The position numbers were made by a program, and so were the translations under genes. The notes beneath the pieces are model-generated. The model ran no database searches. It saw only the letters and a program-made list of their open reading frames with translations, and was not told where the DNA came from. 64,000 bases of DNA from Cloacibacterium rupense (GTDB lineage Bacteria; Bacteroidota; Bacteroidia; Flavobacteriales; Weeksellaceae). Positions 7,809 to 16,310 of the stretch are shown in pieces (within the stretch, counting starts at the first letter, position 1; each line of letters opens with the position of its first letter). Location: positions 214,186 to 278,185 of the forward strand of contig NZ_BMLV01000004.1 of the NCBI RefSeq assembly GCF_014645495.1. The letters run 5' to 3'.

Positions 7809-10800
7809 ATGAATATAGATTTATCTTTTTTTAGATATATCAAAAGAATAGTATATTTATTTATTCTCTTGATATTTAGTGTAGGGTATTCACAATGTCC
7901 ACAGAGTATTGTTTTCCCTAATTCTCAGACTGATGCTGTTGCTCATATTAATTCTAGTAATTACAAGCTAGGGAATTCTGTGCTTTCTTTGTCCCATCAA
8001 AGATATGGCTCTGCAGGTACTTATACAGTAGACATTGCAAACAATCACCAAGATGCTTTTGGAATTAGGACACAAATTGGCTCTAATAGTAGTACGTTAA
8101 ATAATAGGGTTGAAAATCAATTATCTTTTTCTTCACCAGTTTACAACTTAACATTTGATGTGAATGATGTAGATGATCTTGATGTGATAATTATTGAAGC
8201 TTATGATCAAAATAATGCTATCATCCCAATGTCTGCTTCTAGGTATACATTATATACAGGCACATTTGTAACCTATAATTCAACCAATAAAACATTTACC
8301 GCTAGTAGTAGTGGATCAAATAAGAATGATACAGAAGCTAGAGTAAGCTTTAATTTTAATGGATTGTATGTTTCTAAATTTATTATGAAATATTATGATG
8401 GGGATAGTGATGGTTCTGTAACTATAGCTAATTTGCAATCACCATCTCTTTGTGCCAATGCGGATGCTTATACAGGTACTTCGGGAACAGCATTTACTAC
8501 TACTTCTGTTTTGGCTAATGATTCTCACCTTGGAGTTGCTGCTAACATAACTAACGTTACCGTATCTGCGGTAGGTGTTTTACCTGCTGGTTTTACATTG
8601 AATAGTAATGGGACTATTACGGTAGCAAATACAGTAGTAGGTGGTACTTATGTTATAAATTACAGAATATGTTCTACTATTCAACCTACCAATTGTGCAA
8701 CATCTACAGCGACAATTACTATAGCTGATAATCCTTGTGGTAAAACTGATAGTGATGGAGATGGCGTTTTTGATAGTTGTGATTTAGATGATGATAACGA
8801 TGGGATTTTAGATACAGCAGAATGTGCAGCTACCGCAGGAACTATGGTCTCTTGGTTTAATGGTAATACACCCCAAGGAAATTTTGGAGCGACATTAGCT
8901 TCACCATATACAACTACTGATTTCACAGCTGCAAGTATTGCTTCTACGGATATAGGTTCAGGTGTAACAGTTGGCTGGATTGGTTCTCCTCAATATTATC
9001 AAACGATAAGTAATGTTAATGCTACTACAGAAGCTGAAGCAATTACCAATAATGAGTATATGCAATATCGTATTACAGTTGGCAATAGCCCATTTGTACT
9101 TACGCAATTAGGGTGGTATGTAATTCCTTCTTCTGTAGATGGTACGCAATATACATTCTCAGTAAGAATGTCAGATAATAATTTTAGTTCTAATCGCAGC
9201 ATACTTGGCGGTACCAGTTATGTGCCAGCTGGTGGTGCAAATGCAACCGCTAATGTAGTAAGTGGACCGATTTATTTAGACGCTAATAAAACTTATACTT
9301 TTAGAATATATTTTTATAATCCAGGTGGAGGATCTTCTGCAAATTTTGGGTATGATGATTTTAGACTTATTGGCTATAAGGATTGTGATACTGATGGAGA
9401 TTTTATCCCCAATAGAATAGATTTAGATTCTGATGGAGATACTTGTCCAGACGTTATAGAAGGAGGTGCAACTTTCTTACCAGGAGCTACCTATATCACA
9501 GGGAACAGAATAAATACAGCGGTTAATACAAGTGGTGTACCAGCAGTGCCTACATCAACACCTGCAGTAATAGGATATACACAAGCTGCGGGGCAAACGG
9601 TTAATCAATCACAAACCATAAATCCTACAGTGGTAGCTGGTACAGCTTCAAGTAACCAACTGATTTCATCAGGAGATACACCCAGTACGTTGTCATTAAC
9701 AGGTTATACAGGAATAACGATTCAATGGCAAGTTTCTACTGATAATATTAGTTTTACCAATATTACAGGAGAAACTGCTGCAACATATTCTCCTGGAGCA
9801 TTAACTGCAACTACCTACTACAGAGCTGTGGTAGGCAGTGCAGGAGGTTGTACTGCAATCAGCAATGTAGTTACTATTACGGTATGTGCATCTGGAACAG
9901 CAGCTCCCATTATAAATGATGCAACGAATTATATAGCAATTAATAGTGCATATTCTATTCCTTGTGGTAGTACAACGGCAGATTTAAGTGGTTTAACAGC
10001 CTCTAATAAGCCAGCACCAGCTAGTGTAATTCTAACTTGGCATAGTGCAAGCCCAGCTACCACGGCAAACAGAATTAATCCTGTAACAGCGGTTACTGGC
10101 GCAACAAGAAAAATCTACGCTGCGTTTTATGATACTACTAATAATTGTTTTTCAGGTACTAAAGAAATTACACTTTACGCTCCTATTTGTGCTGTAGATG
10201 ATAACTATGTAGCTACCCCTATTATTTCTGGGGTAGGAGGTACATTGCCAAGTGTTTTAGGAAATGATACCTACAATGGCAGCATTATATCTACTTTACC
10301 CACAGGTACCGTAAATTTAGGTTATTCATCTTGGAATATAACCTATATCACCTTAAACCCAGATGGTACGGTAGAAGTACTTCCTGGCACACCACCAGGA
10401 ACATATACATACACCTATGAAATTTGTGATAACGATCCAGATGCCGTTGTAAATAGCAGTTGTAGATATGCAACAGTTACAGTAAAGGTAGTAGGGAATC
10501 CAGTTTGCTACGAAGACCCAAGCTTAGTAAATGGTGCAACATATCCTGTAAAACATGGTATTACAATATTGGGAAGAGCAGGAGAGGATAACGGCAATTG
10601 GCCAATGCTTAGAAACTCTGCTTACACCGCAATAGAAAGTAAAACCAAAGGTTTTGTGATTACCAGAATGACGAGTGACCCAGCATTGACATCAGCAGAT
10701 AATCATATTTCTAAAATTACAGCTCCAGTAATAGGAATGATGGTTTTTGATACATATGAAGATGGTGGAAAAGGATGTTTGAAAATCAATACCGACGGTA

Positions 10801-10844
10801 CTACCACAGGCTGGAAATGTTTCAACAAACAAAGTTGTCCTTAA
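7809..10844 (+). CDS. Large secreted surface protein with Ig-like and calcium-binding repeats
   Basis: A 1011-residue secreted protein. A signal peptide (about 1-28) ends before QCPQ. Two Asp-rich thrombospondin type 3-like segments (DSDGDGVFDSCDLDDDNDG near 313-335; DTDGDFIPNRIDLDSDGD near 525-545) probably bind calcium. An Ig-like module typical of Bacteroidota adhesins lies near 635-695 (IQWQVSTDN...YYRAVVGSAGG), with further beta-sandwich-like repeats around 210-305 and 800-900. The last 110 residues (KTKGFVITRM...GMMVFDT...GWKCF) form a module also hinted at in the next gene, and no recognisable type IX sorting domain ends the protein. Probably an adhesin-like or matrix protein. Ligand unknown. 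Confidence 0.8.
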   Translation: MNIDLSFFRYIKRIVYLFILLIFSVGYSQCPQSIVFPNSQTDAVAHINSSNYKLGNSVLSLSHQRYGSAGTYTVDIANNHQDAFGIRTQIGSNSSTLNNRVENQLSFSSPVYNLTFDVNDVDDLDVIIIEAYDQNNAIIPMSASRYTLYTGTFVTYNSTNKTFTASSSGSNKNDTEARVSFNFNGLYVSKFIMKYYDGDSDGSVTIANLQSPSLCANADAYTGTSGTAFTTTSVLANDSHLGVAANITNVTVSAVGVLPAGFTLNSNGTITVANTVVGGTYVINYRICSTIQPTNCATSTATITIADNPCGKTDSDGDGVFDSCDLDDDNDGILDTAECAATAGTMVSWFNGNTPQGNFGATLASPYTTTDFTAASIASTDIGSGVTVGWIGSPQYYQTISNVNATTEAEAITNNEYMQYRITVGNSPFVLTQLGWYVIPSSVDGTQYTFSVRMSDNNFSSNRSILGGTSYVPAGGANATANVVSGPIYLDANKTYTFRIYFYNPGGGSSANFGYDDFRLIGYKDCDTDGDFIPNRIDLDSDGDTCPDVIEGGATFLPGATYITGNRINTAVNTSGVPAVPTSTPAVIGYTQAAGQTVNQSQTINPTVVAGTASSNQLISSGDTPSTLSLTGYTGITIQWQVSTDNISFTNITGETAATYSPGALTATTYYRAVVGSAGGCTAISNVVTITVCASGTAAPIINDATNYIAINSAYSIPCGSTTADLSGLTASNKPAPASVILTWHSASPATTANRINPVTAVTGATRKIYAAFYDTTNNCFSGTKEITLYAPICAVDDNYVATPIISGVGGTLPSVLGNDTYNGSIISTLPTGTVNLGYSSWNITYITLNPDGTVEVLPGTPPGTYTYTYEICDNDPDAVVNSSCRYATVTVKVVGNPVCYEDPSLVNGATYPVKHGITILGRAGEDNGNWPMLRNSAYTAIESKTKGFVITRMTSDPALTSADNHISKITAPVIGMMVFDTYEDGGKGCLKINTDGTTTGWKCFNKQSCP

Positions 10845-10866
10845 TTGGTAATAATTAATAAACCCT

Positions 10867-10899
10867 AAACCTTCAAGGTTTTCAAAACCTTGAAGGTTT
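10867..10899. repeat. Perfect 33-bp palindrome
   Basis: Two 16-base arms (10867-10882 and 10884-10899) are exact reverse complements around a single C. Each arm is itself nearly palindromic (AACCTT-C-AAGGTT). No T run follows on either strand, so it is not a classical terminator. It sits between two secreted-protein genes, 16 bases before the second start codon. Confidence 0.85.
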
Positions 10900-10915
10900 C
10901 TAAAAAAATAAAACA

Positions 10916-11509
10916 ATGAAAAAAATAATAGTAACATTGTTGGTTTCCATTTCTATATTGAGTTTTTCACAAGTAAGAATAGGAGCAAACAATGCAGTAA
11001 ATAGTCTAACGAATACAACCTCAGTTTTGTTAGAATTTGGAACAGATAAAGACAAAGGAATCATACTCCCTTATGTAGAAACAGTGCCAAGTGGAGCCAA
11101 CGATGCCAAAGGCGGAACCCTTATTTTTGATGTTTCTGCAACAACAGAAAATCCTAATGGAGAATACAAAGTAAAAGTAAAAAACGAAACCACAGGATGG
11201 AGTGATTTATCAGTTCAATCAGGTTATTCTACAACAGTAGAAACAGATGTAAAAGATCCGCAAGCTACGCCATTAGCAGACAAAGCAGGCGCAAAAGTTA
11301 TTATTGGGAACAAAGATACCACAACAGACGGTGTTTTGGTTTTGGATTCTAATGATAAAGCAATGATATTACCCATCGTAGACGATTACAAAGCCATCAA
11401 AAATCCATCCGCTGGGATGATGGCATTTCTAAAACACCCAACAGACAATACCAAACACCGTTTAATTGTCTTCAACGGACAAAAATGGACGTTTTGGGAG
11501 GCGAATTAG
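10916..11509 (+). CDS. Secreted hypothetical protein
   Basis: A 197-residue protein with a clear signal peptide (about 1-18, MKKIIVTLLVSISILSFSQ). The mature part is beta-rich, with two similar halves in which a segment announcing high-level properties (KGIILPYVE near 42; KAMILPIVD near 149) is followed by a hydrophobic Gly motif (GGTLIFD near 63; AGMMAFL near 167) and a final NGQKWTFWE. The same GMM-F pattern ends the preceding 1011-residue protein, so the two probably share a fold and may act together at the cell surface. No enzyme motif seen. Function unknown. A terminator follows at 11601. Confidence 0.65.
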   Translation: MKKIIVTLLVSISILSFSQVRIGANNAVNSLTNTTSVLLEFGTDKDKGIILPYVETVPSGANDAKGGTLIFDVSATTENPNGEYKVKVKNETTGWSDLSVQSGYSTTVETDVKDPQATPLADKAGAKVIIGNKDTTTDGVLVLDSNDKAMILPIVDDYKAIKNPSAGMMAFLKHPTDNTKHRLIVFNGQKWTFWEAN

Positions 11510-11600
11510 TGTTCTTTTCAAATTATTAAGGTTTTAACTTAAAATTAGTTTCAATATATAGAAAGTAAATTCAATCAATAAGATTATAACCAAGAAAGTA

Positions 11601-11638
11601 GGCTGTTCTCATCATTCTTAGAGACAGCCCTCTTTTTT
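11601..11638 (+). terminator. Intrinsic terminator after the secreted-protein cluster
   Basis: Stem GGCTGTTCTC / GAGACAGCC with one bulged T and a 10-base loop, followed by CTCTTTTTT. It closes the transcript of the secreted protein that ends at 11509. Confidence 0.75.
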
Positions 11639-11777
11639 GGACACTAAAAAAGAGAAATATAATTTTCCTTAAAATTTTTGATAATAGTTCTTTATAATTC
11701 ATTTTTTAGTAGTTGTAAATTGAATCATTAATTCGTATTATTGTAAATGATTATTTTGATTAAATTCGTTTTAATAA

Positions 11778-13214
11778 ATGAGTATTAAAATAAATTGGAT
11801 ATTTAGTGTATTCGCAATATCCTTAATAGTTAGTTTTTCTTATGGGCAGACCCCCAAAAAAGAGTTAGACTCTCTATTTGAAAACAATGTAAAGTCTCTT
11901 TTTCTAAAAGGGGAGTATGAGCAATCTTTGGCTTTATGTAAAAAAGTAATTGCAGGATATGAAGAGCTGAATGATAAGGAAAGTACTTTAAAAGCTTATC
12001 TTTATGCTGCAAATATTTGCAGTAATATTTACAGAATTCAAGAAAGTCTACATTACTTGGATCTTGCATCAGTATATACAAATGATATTGATAATCCCAG
12101 ATTATTATCTAAATTAAATGCCTGTTATAGCAGAAACTTTTATTATTTAGGATATAAAAAAAATGCAATTATTTATATTGATAAGGCCATAAATAACCTA
12201 ATTGATAATAGCGATAAATACAAGAAAGAACTTCAATATTACTACGGGGTTAAAGCCCTTATATATGAAGATGAAAATAATATAAAAGAATTGTATCATA
12301 ATTTGAAATTATCTCATAAGGCTTATCCAGATGTTTACTCATCTGCAAGGTTGGCAAGGTACTTTATCAATTTTAATAAAAATCTAGATTCGGCAAAATA
12401 TTATTTAGATTTTGGAGATCAACTTAACAGCACAGGAAAGTTTCCTATTTATCAAAAATCAATATTGAAAAGAAACTGGGGAAGGTACTATCTAGAAAAA
12501 AAGCAATATCAGGATGCAGTGATCAATTTTGAAGAATCTCTGGCTATTTTGAAGAATCTCAAAAAAAATCAAGATATTAAAGATGCTTATAAATTACTTT
12601 ATGAAGCTTATAAAAAACAAAATAATGATAAAAAAGCGAGCCTATATCTAGAAAAATACTCTCATTTGAATGACAGTATAAAAATAATAAACCAAAAATT
12701 ACAAGAAATACCACTGCATAAATTTTTAAAAGAAAAAGAAATTTATGTAGAGAAAAAATCAAATAGAAAGATATATTTTATTGTTTTTGCCTTTGTATTA
12801 TTTTCTTTGCTTGCTTGGGTATTCTATAGAAAAAGAGTCAAAGTATTTCTTCAAGACAAGCAAAAAACTAAAATAGAAACTGATGTTTTAAAACTTAAAA
12901 TCAATGATTCTTTTCAAGAATTGGTGAAACTAGCCAAAGAAAATGCACCAGAGTTTTTTGCCAAGTTTAAAGAAACATATCCTAGAGTGGTTGTAAAAAT
13001 TTTAGAAATAAATCCAAGTCTTAGGGTTTCTGAACTTACTTTATGTGCTTATATTTTTTTAGGGTTTAATGCAAAAGATATTGCCAGATATACTCATAAA
13101 TCTATCAATACCATTAGAAATAGAAAATACAACTTAAGAAAGAAACTGAATCTCTCAGAAGAAGTGGATATCAGTTTATGGTTTAGAAATTTTGATAATG
13201 AGAAGAATGATTAG
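11778..13214 (+). CDS. TPR transmembrane regulator with LuxR-like HTH (copy 1)
   Basis: A 478-residue protein: signal-like segment (about 1-23), tetratricopeptide-type helical repeats (about 30-300), one membrane helix (about 330-350), a short linker helix, and a C-terminal helix-turn-helix of LuxR/GerE type (about 410-465; LTLCAYIFLGFNAKDIARYTHKS then NTIRNRKYNLRKKL). The arrangement predicts an external TPR sensor and a cytoplasmic DNA-binding domain in one chain, a one-component transmembrane regulator common in Flavobacteria. A second copy follows with its start overlapping this stop. The C-terminal 100 residues of the two are very similar, so they arose by tandem duplication. Targets and signal are unknown. 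The neighbouring secreted proteins are candidates. Confidence 0.8.
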   Translation: MSIKINWIFSVFAISLIVSFSYGQTPKKELDSLFENNVKSLFLKGEYEQSLALCKKVIAGYEELNDKESTLKAYLYAANICSNIYRIQESLHYLDLASVYTNDIDNPRLLSKLNACYSRNFYYLGYKKNAIIYIDKAINNLIDNSDKYKKELQYYYGVKALIYEDENNIKELYHNLKLSHKAYPDVYSSARLARYFINFNKNLDSAKYYLDFGDQLNSTGKFPIYQKSILKRNWGRYYLEKKQYQDAVINFEESLAILKNLKKNQDIKDAYKLLYEAYKKQNNDKKASLYLEKYSHLNDSIKIINQKLQEIPLHKFLKEKEIYVEKKSNRKIYFIVFAFVLFSLLAWVFYRKRVKVFLQDKQKTKIETDVLKLKINDSFQELVKLAKENAPEFFAKFKETYPRVVVKILEINPSLRVSELTLCAYIFLGFNAKDIARYTHKSINTIRNRKYNLRKKLNLSEEVDISLWFRNFDNEKND

Positions 13215-14709
13215 AAATAAGATACATTTTAAAGACCTATTTTTTAACGATAATTTGTTGTCAATTGATATGTTGATGGTCTTCGTTATTTTGTTTCTCT
13301 GTCCAAGTATACTGAAGGCACAATATACACCAAAGGAAATAGATTCTCTGATGACTAAAGAAGTTTATCGATTGAGAGACGAAAACAATATCCAAGAAAT
13401 AGCAAATCTTAGTAGGAAAGCAATACAATATTCTAAAAAAATCAATTATAAAAAAGGAGAAATTTATGGATATGCAAGGCTAGGAAATGCTCTTTGTAAT
13501 CTTAAAAAATACAAAGAAAGCTTAGAAGCATTAAACACAGCACAAAGGATTATAGAAACATCTAATATAAAGGATAATGTAATTTCTGCTAGTATATTTT
13601 TGGGGATGGGAAGGTGTTATTCTGAATCTAAGACTTCATATGATAATGCGATAATTCAATTTGAGAACTCCTTGAATTTTGCCAATAGAATTCTTGATAA
13701 AAATGATAAAAATCTATATTTGTCAATAATCTATTCTAATCTATATTCTGTATATAGTAATATGAATAATAAAAATGAAGCAGTAAAATACCTTTACAAA
13801 GGCTTATCTATAAAGGAAGATCCCTATGCATGCATTTGTTTAGCAAACCATCATAATTTGAATAAAAATATTGATTCTGCAAAATTTTATTTAAAAAAGG
13901 CTGAAACCTACAATCTAAACGATTTTAATAAAGCCACACTTGATAATGAATGGGGAAAATACTATGAAGAAAAAAAAGATTATGCTAAAGCTATTTTGCA
14001 TTATCAATCTGCTGAGGATTTAGCAAAGAAAATAAATGAAATGCTAATACTAGATAAGGCATATTCAGGATTGTACAGTTCGTATCATAATATAGGGAAC
14101 TTAGAAAAAGCTATTGATTATTCTGATAAGAGGGTAATGTTAAAAGATAGTATTGTGAATAAGCAATCAAGTAATTCTGAAATAACCATTAATGATATTG
14201 TTAGAAAAAAAGAGAAATTAATTCACAAAGAATTTTCAAAATCACAAAAATTATATTTTATATTAGGGGTTTTAGTCTTACTTATTCTCTCGTTTTTAGC
14301 CTTTAAAATATACAAAAACAGCAAAGAGAAAAATAAGGTTCAAAAATTAATCGAAGAAAAAGAAATAGAGATTAAAGAAAAAGAAACTCTAGCAGAAAAT
14401 CTTCAGCTCAAAATAAATGATTCTTTTGACGAATTGATTAATTTGGCCAAAAGCAATAGTCCTGAGTTTTTCACCCGATTCAAAGAAGTTTATCCTGAAA
14501 AGATAGATGCATTATTAGCAATCAATGACAAATTGCGCGTTACAGAGCTTACCCTATGTGCTTATATTTTCTTAGGATTTAAGACCAAAGACATCGCCTT
14601 ATTCACTTTCAAATCTATCAACACCATAAGAAATAGAAAGTACAATCTGCGAAAAAAATTGTTTATAGAAGAAGACCAAGATATGGAAATATGGTTTAAA
14701 AAGCTATAA
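13198..14709 (+). CDS. TPR transmembrane regulator with LuxR-like HTH (copy 2)
   Basis: Paralogue of the preceding gene with the same order: export signal (MLMVFVILFLCPSILKAQ), TPR-type helices, a membrane helix (YFILGVLVLLILSFLAF), a charged coiled linker (EEKEIEIKEKE), and a LuxR-like HTH with the same LTLCAYIFLGF and INTIRNRKYNLRKKL segments. ATG codons at 13198 and 13207 overlap the upstream stop, implying translational coupling. The ATG at 13270 sits directly before the signal peptide and is an equally good start. The sensor halves have diverged far more than the HTH, suggesting different inputs and similar DNA sites. Confidence 0.78.
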   Translation: MRRMIRNKIHFKDLFFNDNLLSIDMLMVFVILFLCPSILKAQYTPKEIDSLMTKEVYRLRDENNIQEIANLSRKAIQYSKKINYKKGEIYGYARLGNALCNLKKYKESLEALNTAQRIIETSNIKDNVISASIFLGMGRCYSESKTSYDNAIIQFENSLNFANRILDKNDKNLYLSIIYSNLYSVYSNMNNKNEAVKYLYKGLSIKEDPYACICLANHHNLNKNIDSAKFYLKKAETYNLNDFNKATLDNEWGKYYEEKKDYAKAILHYQSAEDLAKKINEMLILDKAYSGLYSSYHNIGNLEKAIDYSDKRVMLKDSIVNKQSSNSEITINDIVRKKEKLIHKEFSKSQKLYFILGVLVLLILSFLAFKIYKNSKEKNKVQKLIEEKEIEIKEKETLAENLQLKINDSFDELINLAKSNSPEFFTRFKEVYPEKIDALLAINDKLRVTELTLCAYIFLGFKTKDIALFTFKSINTIRNRKYNLRKKLFIEEDQDMEIWFKKL

Positions 14710-14738
14710 TACATCCCTAAATAAGGTTTTTTAAACAA

Positions 14739-14804
14739 AATGGTACTCTAATGGTATGCCTATTTTTTGGCTTTAGATTAGAAATAGAGTTCCTTTGTAC
14801 CATT
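14739..14804 (+). promoter_or_regulatory. Putative promoter with AATGGTAC boxes
   Basis: AATGGTACT (14739-14747), a second ATGGTA (14751-14756) and an inverted GTACCATT (14797-14804) surround a promoter-like pair TTTG (14766-14769) - 20 bases - TTCCTTTG (14790-14797). The inverted box overlaps the expected start of transcription, as expected for an operator. It would drive the structured RNA that follows. Confidence 0.45.
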
Positions 14805-14980
14805 AAAAAATTATTTTTTTAATTATAGTTTTACCATCATTACTTTACTTTCTAGTATAGAAGTCTTAATGTGTTTTTAGAAAGAGTAGCGTTTTTTTCA
14901 ATTTCTTTACGAAGAAAGGAGTAATGATAAAACTAGGTCATTTACAATTAATCCCATCCGCCCACTGGGCGGATTTTTTA
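14805..14980 (+). ncRNA. Candidate structured small RNA
   Basis: There is no reading frame here. A 15-bp stem (14827-14844 with 14920-14934, 3-base bulge) encloses two hairpins: 14847-14864 (loop GTA, one bulge) and TTTCTT-TACG-AAGAAA (14902-14917). A strong terminator (14956-14979) follows at once, and a promoter-like sequence precedes. The next gene is on the other strand, so this is not a 5' leader. It is either an independent small RNA or a structured 3' end of the regulator mRNA. No known RNA family is recognised. Confidence 0.5.
14956..14979 (+). terminator. Strong intrinsic terminator
   Basis: GC-rich stem ATCCGCCC / GGGCGGAT with a 3-base loop and a run of six T. It is unusually GC-rich for this DNA and ends the candidate small RNA. 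Confidence 0.9.
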
Positions 14981-15046
14981 TTGTTAATAGGAGAAGAGAT
15001 TTTATAAAAAAAAAGTAAATCTATCTTTATTTTCACCAATTGATTT

Positions 15047-15832
15047 CTAAAAGTTCTTCACCAATCCTAATCCTAAAGCTTGGTCTTGATAAAAGGGAGC
15101 GATGATGATGGCCGATTGGTTGTTGTTTTTAAAGAGCCACTGTTTAATTTTAGGGTAAAGCCAATAGGCCAATTCTGTAGATAAGATTCCAAAACCAGCA
15201 CCTGCTACTACATCACCTACCCAATGTTTATTGTTAAGCGCTCTGTATACCCCAGTGAAAATGGCAATAGGATAGCCTGAGAGGCTGAGCCAAAAATGGG
15301 TGTCTTTGTATTCTCTAAATAAAAATTGAGCTGATGAAAAGGCTGTGGTGGTGTGCCCTGAGGGAAAAGAAAGTGCATTAGAACCATCTGGTCTTTCTTC
15401 TTGGGTTAGGTGTTTCAGGGGAGTAACTAAAGAGGCAGCAATCAATTGAGAGGTGGCATAGATGAGGGTTCTGTCTTTAAGATGGTGTTTTCCTTCTACT
15501 CCTGCCCAATTGAGTCCGTACACCATCACCGCAGGTAGGTATTGGGTATAATTGTCTAGTTTTATTTTATCAGGTCGATGTTCTGTGATTTCGTATCGGG
15601 TAGAAAGATTGAGTTGTTTGAGGCCATCTATGGACAAGCTAGCCACGCCATAACCAATTAAAATACTTGGTATGATTAGTCTTTTAGGCGTTATTCTGTA
15701 ATCGTTTTCTGATGGTTTTATACTGTCTTTTGAGGCAGAATACGAGGTAGAGACGGTGTTTTGTGCCCCAACTAAAGAAGTTCCGTAGATTAATTGTATA
15801 AAAAGGGCTAAAAAAAAGCATTTAATTTTCAT
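15047..15832 (-). CDS. PAP2-family phosphatase
   Basis: A 261-residue membrane or periplasmic phosphatase of the PAP2 (acid phosphatase / lipid phosphatase) family. The three signature motifs are present: KHLTQEERP (motif 1, K-x6-RP), SFPSGHTT (motif 2) and YRALNNKHWVGD (motif 3, with His nucleophile and Asp). Family members remove phosphate from phosphatidate, undecaprenyl-PP or lipid A. The start was placed at the ATG directly before the signal peptide MKIKCFFLALFIQ. A longer in-frame start eight codons upstream lacks support. It stands alone, facing the small RNA. Confidence 0.88.
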   Translation of the reverse strand: MKIKCFFLALFIQLIYGTSLVGAQNTVSTSYSASKDSIKPSENDYRITPKRLIIPSILIGYGVASLSIDGLKQLNLSTRYEITEHRPDKIKLDNYTQYLPAVMVYGLNWAGVEGKHHLKDRTLIYATSQLIAASLVTPLKHLTQEERPDGSNALSFPSGHTTTAFSSAQFLFREYKDTHFWLSLSGYPIAIFTGVYRALNNKHWVGDVVAGAGFGILSTELAYWLYPKIKQWLFKNNNQSAIIIAPFYQDQALGLGLVKNF

Positions 15833-16027
15833 GGAATAATAACAATAAATACCCAAAAATAGTATTCAGGAAGGACTAAAACAGTGATTTTGGAGCTTAT
15901 AAAGGTCTCAAAACGAGTAAAAAGGGTATAAAATGCACATTTTGTGATAAAAAATAATAGAAATTATAACAACAATTGCATTATTATTCTATATTTGCTA
16001 CTACTAACATTATAATTAAATAAACCT

Positions 16028-16204
16028 ATGAAAGAATTGATCGAAAAAATCAATGGAGAATTTGAAGCTTTCGCTAAAGAAGCACAACAACAAGCTGAAA
16101 AAGGAAATAAGGCTGCAGGTACTAGAGCTAGAAAATCTGCTTTAGAATTGAGCAAACTTTTCAAAGAATTCAGAAAAGTATCTGTGGAAGAAGCTAAAAA
16201 ATAA
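16028..16204 (+). CDS. Histone H1-like small basic protein
   Basis: A 58-residue protein, MKELIEKINGEFEAFAKEA followed by a basic stretch GNKAAGTRARKSALELSKLFKEFRK. The length, the amphipathic helices and the AGTRARKSALELSKLFKEFR segment match the histone H1-like (Hc1) nucleoid protein family found throughout Bacteroidota. A promoter-like TATATTTG lies at 15990-15997, about 30 bases before the start, and a terminator follows at 16232, so it is a separate transcription unit. Likely role: DNA-binding, nucleoid organisation. Confidence is high despite the small size. Confidence 0.85.
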   Translation: MKELIEKINGEFEAFAKEAQQQAEKGNKAAGTRARKSALELSKLFKEFRKVSVEEAKK

Positions 16205-16231
16205 TCTTCCTCAAAAGAACAAAGAATTAAG

Positions 16232-16262
16232 AAGCATAGAATTTTTTTTCTGTGCTTTTTTT
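16232..16262 (+). terminator. Intrinsic terminator
   Basis: Stem AAGCATAGA / TCTGTGCTT (one G-U pair) followed by a run of T, 28 bases beyond the histone-like gene. Confidence 0.8.
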
Positions 16263-16310
16263 ATGGGGTAATGTTAGTGGCTATTACTTTTATTAAATTA
16301 ACAGTAAAAA

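Noticed and set aside
10867..10899. Palindrome as terminator of the 1011-residue protein gene
   Set aside because: The stem is perfect but neither strand has a following T run, and the distance to the next start is only 16 bases.
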